Origin: Lachnospiraceae bacterium
GTDB lineage: Bacteria > Bacillota > Clostridia > Lachnospirales > Lachnospiraceae
Length of the DNA stretch: 8,731 nt
Assembly (NCBI GenBank): GCA_017483425.1
Contig: JAFUWM010000019.1
Location: forward strand, 1 to 8,731
Direction of reading: 5' to 3'
Translations under genes and position numbers: made by a program
In this document: positions 5,317 through 8,731 of the stretch, one piece after another
How the letters are laid out: every line of letters starts with the position of its first letter
Numbering within the stretch: position 1 is the stretch's first letter
The notes under the pieces: generated by a model
Told to the model about the DNA's origin: nothing
The model's database searches: none
What the model saw: the letters and a program-made list of their open reading frames with translations, nothing else

Positions 5317-6501
5317 ATGCGGCAGGAGTCCGAACCCGTTAAATTAAGATGTATGCTTCAGGAGCTTCTTGAAAATTCTGGGGCGGATAAAGACGGGATA
5401 AATATAATAGATATAAGGTCAAGTGAGGATTTTGAGAGGGAGACTTTCCCCGGAGCTGTAAATTCCCGGTGGGATGAGTTTGATCAGAAGCTTCTTGACA
5501 GGGATAAGACAAATTATCTTATCTGCTACGACGGACATCACTCGGATGATCTGGCTGAGAAGTATACGGCTCAGGGATATAATGTAAAAAGCCTTGAAGG
5601 TGGTTATTCCTCATATGTGAAATATAAGGTGTCACATCTTCTTGAAAAAGAGGATGAAGAGACAAGACGCGAGGCCGAGCGCAGCATAATAAAGCTATAC
5701 AGGAAGGATCTGTGGTCAAGGTTTACCCAGGCGGTCAATAAATATGAGCTTATAAAGCCCGGAGACAGGATAGCCGTGTGCGTATCCGGCGGCAAGGATT
5801 CCTTTCTCATGGCAAAGCTCTTTGAGGAGCTGTATAAGCACGGGGAGACGAATTTTGAGCTAGTATACCTTACCATGGACCCCGGATATAATGTGTTTAA
5901 TCATCAGATGGTAAAAGACAACGCAAAGCTTTTAGGCGTCGTCCTGCATGAATTCAGATCAACGATCTTTGATATAGTTGATTCTGATGAGAAAGCGCCG
6001 TGCTATCTGTGCGCGAGGATGAGGCGGGGAGCCCTGTACGCGCACGCAAGGGAGCTTAAGTGCAATAAGATAGCTCTCGGACACCATTATGATGACGTGA
6101 TAGAGACGATACTCATGGGTATGCTCTACGGCGGGCAGGTACAGACAATGATGCCAAAGCTTCACTCGGTGAATTTCCCGGGGATGGAGCTTATAAGGCC
6201 GCTTTACCTCATAAGGGAGGAGAGCATAAAAAGGTGGGCGAGGCACAACGGGCTTCATTTCATCCAGTGCGCGTGCAGACTTACGGAGCGTGCGGGAGTC
6301 TGCGGCGGAGGAGGAGATAACGGCGGAAAGAGGGCAGAGGTAAAGACGCTCATAAAGAAGCTCCATGAGACGAATCCGTATACGGAGGCAAATATTTTTA
6401 AGAGCGTTGAAAACGTGAATCTGTCTACCGTGATAGCATATAAAAAGGACGGAGAGACACATCATTTTCTGGACAGTTATGACGAACAGGAGGGAAATTA
6501 A
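5317..6501 (+). CDS. Rhodanese-like domain fused to a TtcA-family PP-loop sulfur transferase
   Basis: This two-domain protein joins a sulfur carrier to a thiolation enzyme. Residues about 25-105 are a rhodanese-like domain: a DIRSSEDF start, the persulfide-bearing Cys70 in an active-site loop CYDGHHS, and LEGGYSSY. Residues about 125-375 resemble TtcA, the ATP- and iron-sulfur-dependent enzyme that makes 2-thiocytidine at position 32 of tRNA: PP-loop SGGKDS (157-162), Cys229-x2-Cys232 followed by ARMRRG, GHHYDD (255-260) and IRPL (293-296). Cys318, in a CAC motif, probably fills the place of the third cluster ligand. TtcA of E. coli is about 311 residues and has no rhodanese domain. A Gly-rich segment with an extra cysteine (Cys329; 327-337) is unusual. 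The start follows larE by 1 bp and the stop touches the trpD start. tRNA is the likely substrate by family, but this is not proven. Confidence 0.85.
   Translation: MRQESEPVKLRCMLQELLENSGADKDGINIIDIRSSEDFERETFPGAVNSRWDEFDQKLLDRDKTNYLICYDGHHSDDLAEKYTAQGYNVKSLEGGYSSYVKYKVSHLLEKEDEETRREAERSIIKLYRKDLWSRFTQAVNKYELIKPGDRIAVCVSGGKDSFLMAKLFEELYKHGETNFELVYLTMDPGYNVFNHQMVKDNAKLLGVVLHEFRSTIFDIVDSDEKAPCYLCARMRRGALYAHARELKCNKIALGHHYDDVIETILMGMLYGGQVQTMMPKLHSVNFPGMELIRPLYLIREESIKRWARHNGLHFIQCACRLTERAGVCGGGGDNGGKRAEVKTLIKKLHETNPYTEANIFKSVENVNLSTVIAYKKDGETHHFLDSYDEQEGN
6490..6494 (+). promoter_or_regulatory. Ribosome binding site of trpD inside the preceding gene
   Basis: GGAGG lies 7 nt before the trpD ATG, within the last codons of the rhodanese-TtcA gene, whose TAA directly abuts the ATG. 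The site is strong enough for trpD to be translated well on its own, although coupling is also likely. Confidence 0.7.
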
Positions 6502-7518
6502 ATGATCAAGGAAGCTATTGTAAAGATCGTAAACAAGGAGGATCTCACATACGACGAAGCATATGCTGTAATGAATGAGATCATGAGCGGGGAGACGACG
6601 CCTACACAGAACGCGGCTTTCCTTGCGGCTCTGTCTACCAAGAGCGCAAGAGCGGAGACCACGGATGAGATCGCAGGGTGCGCGGCGGCAATGAGGGATC
6701 ACGCGACAAAGGTTGATACGGGCATGGAGCTTTTGGAGATCGTCGGTACGGGCGGTGATAACGCGGGAAGCTTTAATATTTCGACCACGACTGCGCTTGT
6801 CGCGGCAGCAGGCGGTATCAAGGTCGCAAAGCACGGAAACAGGGCAGCGTCATCGCTATCAGGTACGGCTGACTGCCTGGAGGCTCTGGGGGTCAATATA
6901 GACCAGAGTCCGGAGAAATGCATAGAGCTTTTGAAGGAAGCCGGGATGTGCTTTTTCTTCGCGCAGAAGTATCATACATCGATGAAGTATGTGGGAGCCA
7001 TAAGGAAGGAGCTTGGATTCAGGACCGTCTTTAATATCCTCGGACCCCTTACTAATCCCGGATCACCGTCTATGCAGCTTCTGGGTGTCTATGACGGATA
7101 TCTCGTGGAGCCTCTGGCACAGGTGCTTGTAAGCCTCGGGGTAAAGAGAGGGATGGTAGTATACGGACAGGATAAGCTTGATGAGATTTCTCTCAGCTCG
7201 CCCACAACGATATGTGAGATAAAGGACGGATGGTACAAGTCATCGGTTATCACTCCGGAGGGATTCGGATTCGAGCGCTGTACAAAGGATGAATTAAAGG
7301 GCGGGAAGCCTGAGGAAAACGCGAAGATAACAAGGGACATACTTGACGGAGTCAAAGGACATAAGAGAAACGCCGTCCTTATGAACGCCGGAGCAGCTCT
7401 CTATATAGGCGGCAAGGCGGATGACATGAAGTCAGGCATAAAGCTTGCGGAGGAGCTCATAGATTCCGGCAAGGCAAAAGAAACTCTGAATAAGCTTATA
7501 GAGATAAGCAACAGGTAA
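6502..7518 (+). CDS. trpD: Anthranilate phosphoribosyltransferase
   Basis: TrpD transfers the phosphoribosyl group of PRPP to anthranilate, the second step of tryptophan synthesis from chorismate. The 338 residues match the stand-alone bacterial enzyme; there is no fused TrpG glutaminase domain. An N-terminal helical domain covers about 1-70. The PRPP-binding loop is GTGGD (82-86), followed by NIST (92-95), the conserved KHGNRAASS motif (110-118), GPLTNP (181-186), and the acidic pair Asp227-Glu228 that binds magnesium. It abuts the upstream rhodanese-TtcA gene with no gap and is followed by trpC after 2 bp. In many bacteria trpD is preceded by trpE and trpG; here neither precedes it, so anthranilate synthase must be encoded elsewhere. 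No T-box, trp attenuator or terminator is seen directly before it. Confidence 0.95.
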   Translation: MIKEAIVKIVNKEDLTYDEAYAVMNEIMSGETTPTQNAAFLAALSTKSARAETTDEIAGCAAAMRDHATKVDTGMELLEIVGTGGDNAGSFNISTTTALVAAAGGIKVAKHGNRAASSLSGTADCLEALGVNIDQSPEKCIELLKEAGMCFFFAQKYHTSMKYVGAIRKELGFRTVFNILGPLTNPGSPSMQLLGVYDGYLVEPLAQVLVSLGVKRGMVVYGQDKLDEISLSSPTTICEIKDGWYKSSVITPEGFGFERCTKDELKGGKPEENAKITRDILDGVKGHKRNAVLMNAGAALYIGGKADDMKSGIKLAEELIDSGKAKETLNKLIEISNR

Positions 7519-7520
7519 GC

Positions 7521-8303
7521 ATGACTATACTTGATGAAATAGCGGGATATACAAAGGAGCGCGTTGCAAAGGCAAAGGAGAGAATTCCTTACGATGAAGT
7601 CCGGGAAAAAGCCCTTGCCATGCCTAAGGGGGATTTTGCCTTTGAAAAAGCCCTGAAGGGCAGCTGGATATCCTTTATCTGTGAATGTAAGAAGGCATCA
7701 CCCTCAAAGGGGCTCATAGCCCCTGATTTTCCTTATCTTGAGATAGCGGAGGAATACGAGGCGGCGGGTGCTGACTGCATTTCCGTCCTTACGGAACCGA
7801 AGTGGTTTTTGGGAAAGGATGAATACTTAAAGGAGATAGCGGATAAGGTATCAATCCCGTGTCTCAGGAAAGACTTCACGGTGGACGGGTATATGATCTA
7901 TGAGGCGAAGCTTTTGAGGGCTTCTGCCGTGCTGCTCATATGCTCGATCCTTACGGAAAAGCAGATCGGGGAATATCTTGATATATGCGATAAGCTCGGG
8001 CTTTCGGCGCTTGTCGAAGCCCATGATGAATATGAGGTAAAGCTTGCGGTTTCTGCCGGCGCACGAGTCATAGGCGTAAATAACAGAAATCTCAGGGATT
8101 TCTCGGTTGATACTGATAACAGCAGGAGACTAAGGGAGCTGGTACCCGATGATCTGATCTTCGTTTCGGAGAGCGGGGTTAAGGATGCTTCGGATGTAAA
8201 GAGACTAAAGGAGATCGGAGCCGATGCCGTGCTTGTCGGCGAGACACTCATGAGAGCGGCGGATAAAAAGGCGAAGCTTACGGAGCTTAAGGGCGGGATA
8301 TGA
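7521..8303 (+). CDS. trpC: Indole-3-glycerol phosphate synthase
   Basis: TrpC closes the ring of carboxyphenylamino-deoxyribulose phosphate to indole-3-glycerol phosphate, with loss of CO2 and water. It is a 260-residue single-domain TIM barrel, not fused to TrpF. The residues known to be catalytic in the Sulfolobus enzyme have counterparts: Glu55 and Lys57 in CECKKASPSKG, Lys117 in LRKDFTVD, Glu166 in LVEAHD, Asn187 in GVNNRNL and Ser218 in VSESGV. The phosphate-binding end GADAVLVGE (233-241) is typical. The start at 7521 lies 2 bp after the trpD stop with a weak AGG site, suggesting coupled translation. The stop overlaps the trpF start in an ATGA. Confidence 0.95.
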   Translation: MTILDEIAGYTKERVAKAKERIPYDEVREKALAMPKGDFAFEKALKGSWISFICECKKASPSKGLIAPDFPYLEIAEEYEAAGADCISVLTEPKWFLGKDEYLKEIADKVSIPCLRKDFTVDGYMIYEAKLLRASAVLLICSILTEKQIGEYLDICDKLGLSALVEAHDEYEVKLAVSAGARVIGVNNRNLRDFSVDTDNSRRLRELVPDDLIFVSESGVKDASDVKRLKEIGADAVLVGETLMRAADKKAKLTELKGGI

Positions 8304-8731
8304 CAAAGATAAAGCTTTGCGGACTCTCAAGATGCGAAGACATAGAAGCCGTGAATGAGCTGAAGCCGGATTATATTGGCTTTGTGTTTGCTTCATGGAG
8401 CAAAAGATATGTCTCCCCCGAAAAGGCAGGTGAGCTAAAGGCGCTGCTTGATCCGGGGATAAAAGCTGCCGGCGTGTTTGTAGACGAGAAGCCGGACAGG
8501 ATAGCTAAGCTTCTTGAAAGCTGTACTATAGATATAGCGCAGCTTCACGGATCTGAGGATGAGGAGTATATAAAAGGACTCAGGGAGCTCACGGATAAAC
8601 CTCTGATCAAGGCGTTTAAGATCAGTGAAAAAAAAGACATCAGGGCAGCGGAGGAGAGCAGCGCTGACTATGTCCTGCTTGATTCTGGCACGGGAACGGG
8701 AAATGTATTTGACTGGGAGCTGCTTAAGGGG
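8300..8731 (+). CDS. trpF: Phosphoribosylanthranilate isomerase, 3' end beyond the window
   Basis: TrpF isomerises phosphoribosylanthranilate to the substrate of TrpC by an Amadori rearrangement. The 144 residues visible are about the first two thirds of a usual protein of about 200. The catalytic cysteine is Cys7 in the N-terminal KLCGL motif, and the general acid is Asp128 in VLLDSG; QLHG (81-84) and the GTG-containing loop (130-133) are also family marks. The usual SPR motif near residue 35 reads SKR (34-36), keeping the arginine. The ATG overlaps the trpC stop by 4 bp (ATGA), typical of coupled translation. The frame is open at the right edge; trpB and trpA would be expected next but are not seen. 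Confidence 0.93.
   Translation, partial: MTKIKLCGLSRCEDIEAVNELKPDYIGFVFASWSKRYVSPEKAGELKALLDPGIKAAGVFVDEKPDRIAKLLESCTIDIAQLHGSEDEEYIKGLRELTDKPLIKAFKISEKKDIRAAEESSADYVLLDSGTGTGNVFDWELLKG

Noticed and set aside
5959..6834. A 291-codon open frame on the minus strand
   Set aside because: It is antisense to the end of the rhodanese-TtcA gene and the start of trpD, has an arginine- and cysteine-rich composition without recognisable motifs, and both overlapped genes are clearly real.
1..8731. CRISPR arrays, insertion sequences, tRNA or rRNA genes, phage or toxin-antitoxin genes
   Set aside because: No regular repeat-spacer pattern, transposase, tRNA cloverleaf, rRNA-like stretch or such protein was recognised when reading both strands.

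Overview
The window looks like chromosomal DNA of a low-to-moderate GC member of the Clostridia, probably Lachnospiraceae-like. This is inferred from strong AGGAGG-type ribosome binding sites, frequent AGG and ATA codons, densely packed operons, and a gene set that joins a bacterial methanol methyltransferase to an O-acetylhomoserine sulfhydrylase. The genus cannot be told from the sequence alone. All protein names rest on motif recognition, without database searches.

Left part (1-2712), a methanol-use module. The 3' part of a PocR-domain AraC-family regulator runs rightward off the left edge. It converges on a leftward operon of mtaC (methanol corrinoid protein) and mtaB (methanol:corrinoid methyltransferase), and the two 3' ends overlap by 28 bp. 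MtaB moves the methyl group of methanol onto the cobalamin of MtaC. The methyltransferase that would pass it on to tetrahydrofolate or another acceptor (MtaA or an equivalent) and a corrinoid reactivator are not in view. PocR domains have been predicted to sense small hydrocarbon derivatives, so the regulator is a plausible methanol-responsive activator.

Divergent intergenic region (2713-3010). It carries a recognisable promoter for metY, a weaker -10-only candidate for mtaC, a 31-bp AT-rich near-palindrome and shorter inverted and direct repeats. No riboswitch fits the short metY leader.

Middle (3011-4368): metY, a stand-alone sulfide-assimilation gene ended by a strong intrinsic terminator.

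Right part (4404-8731), a tight rightward gene string: larE (PP-loop sulfur transferase), a rhodanese-TtcA fusion (second PP-loop sulfur transferase), trpD, trpC and trpF (cut by the right edge). Gaps are 1, 0 and 2 bp, followed by a 4-bp overlap, so the genes are very probably one transcript. The tryptophan part lacks trpE and trpG at its head; their place is taken by the two sulfur-transfer genes. larE has no larA, larB or larC in view. The best candidate for something undescribed is this larE/rhodanese-TtcA pair, together with its linkage to trpDCF.
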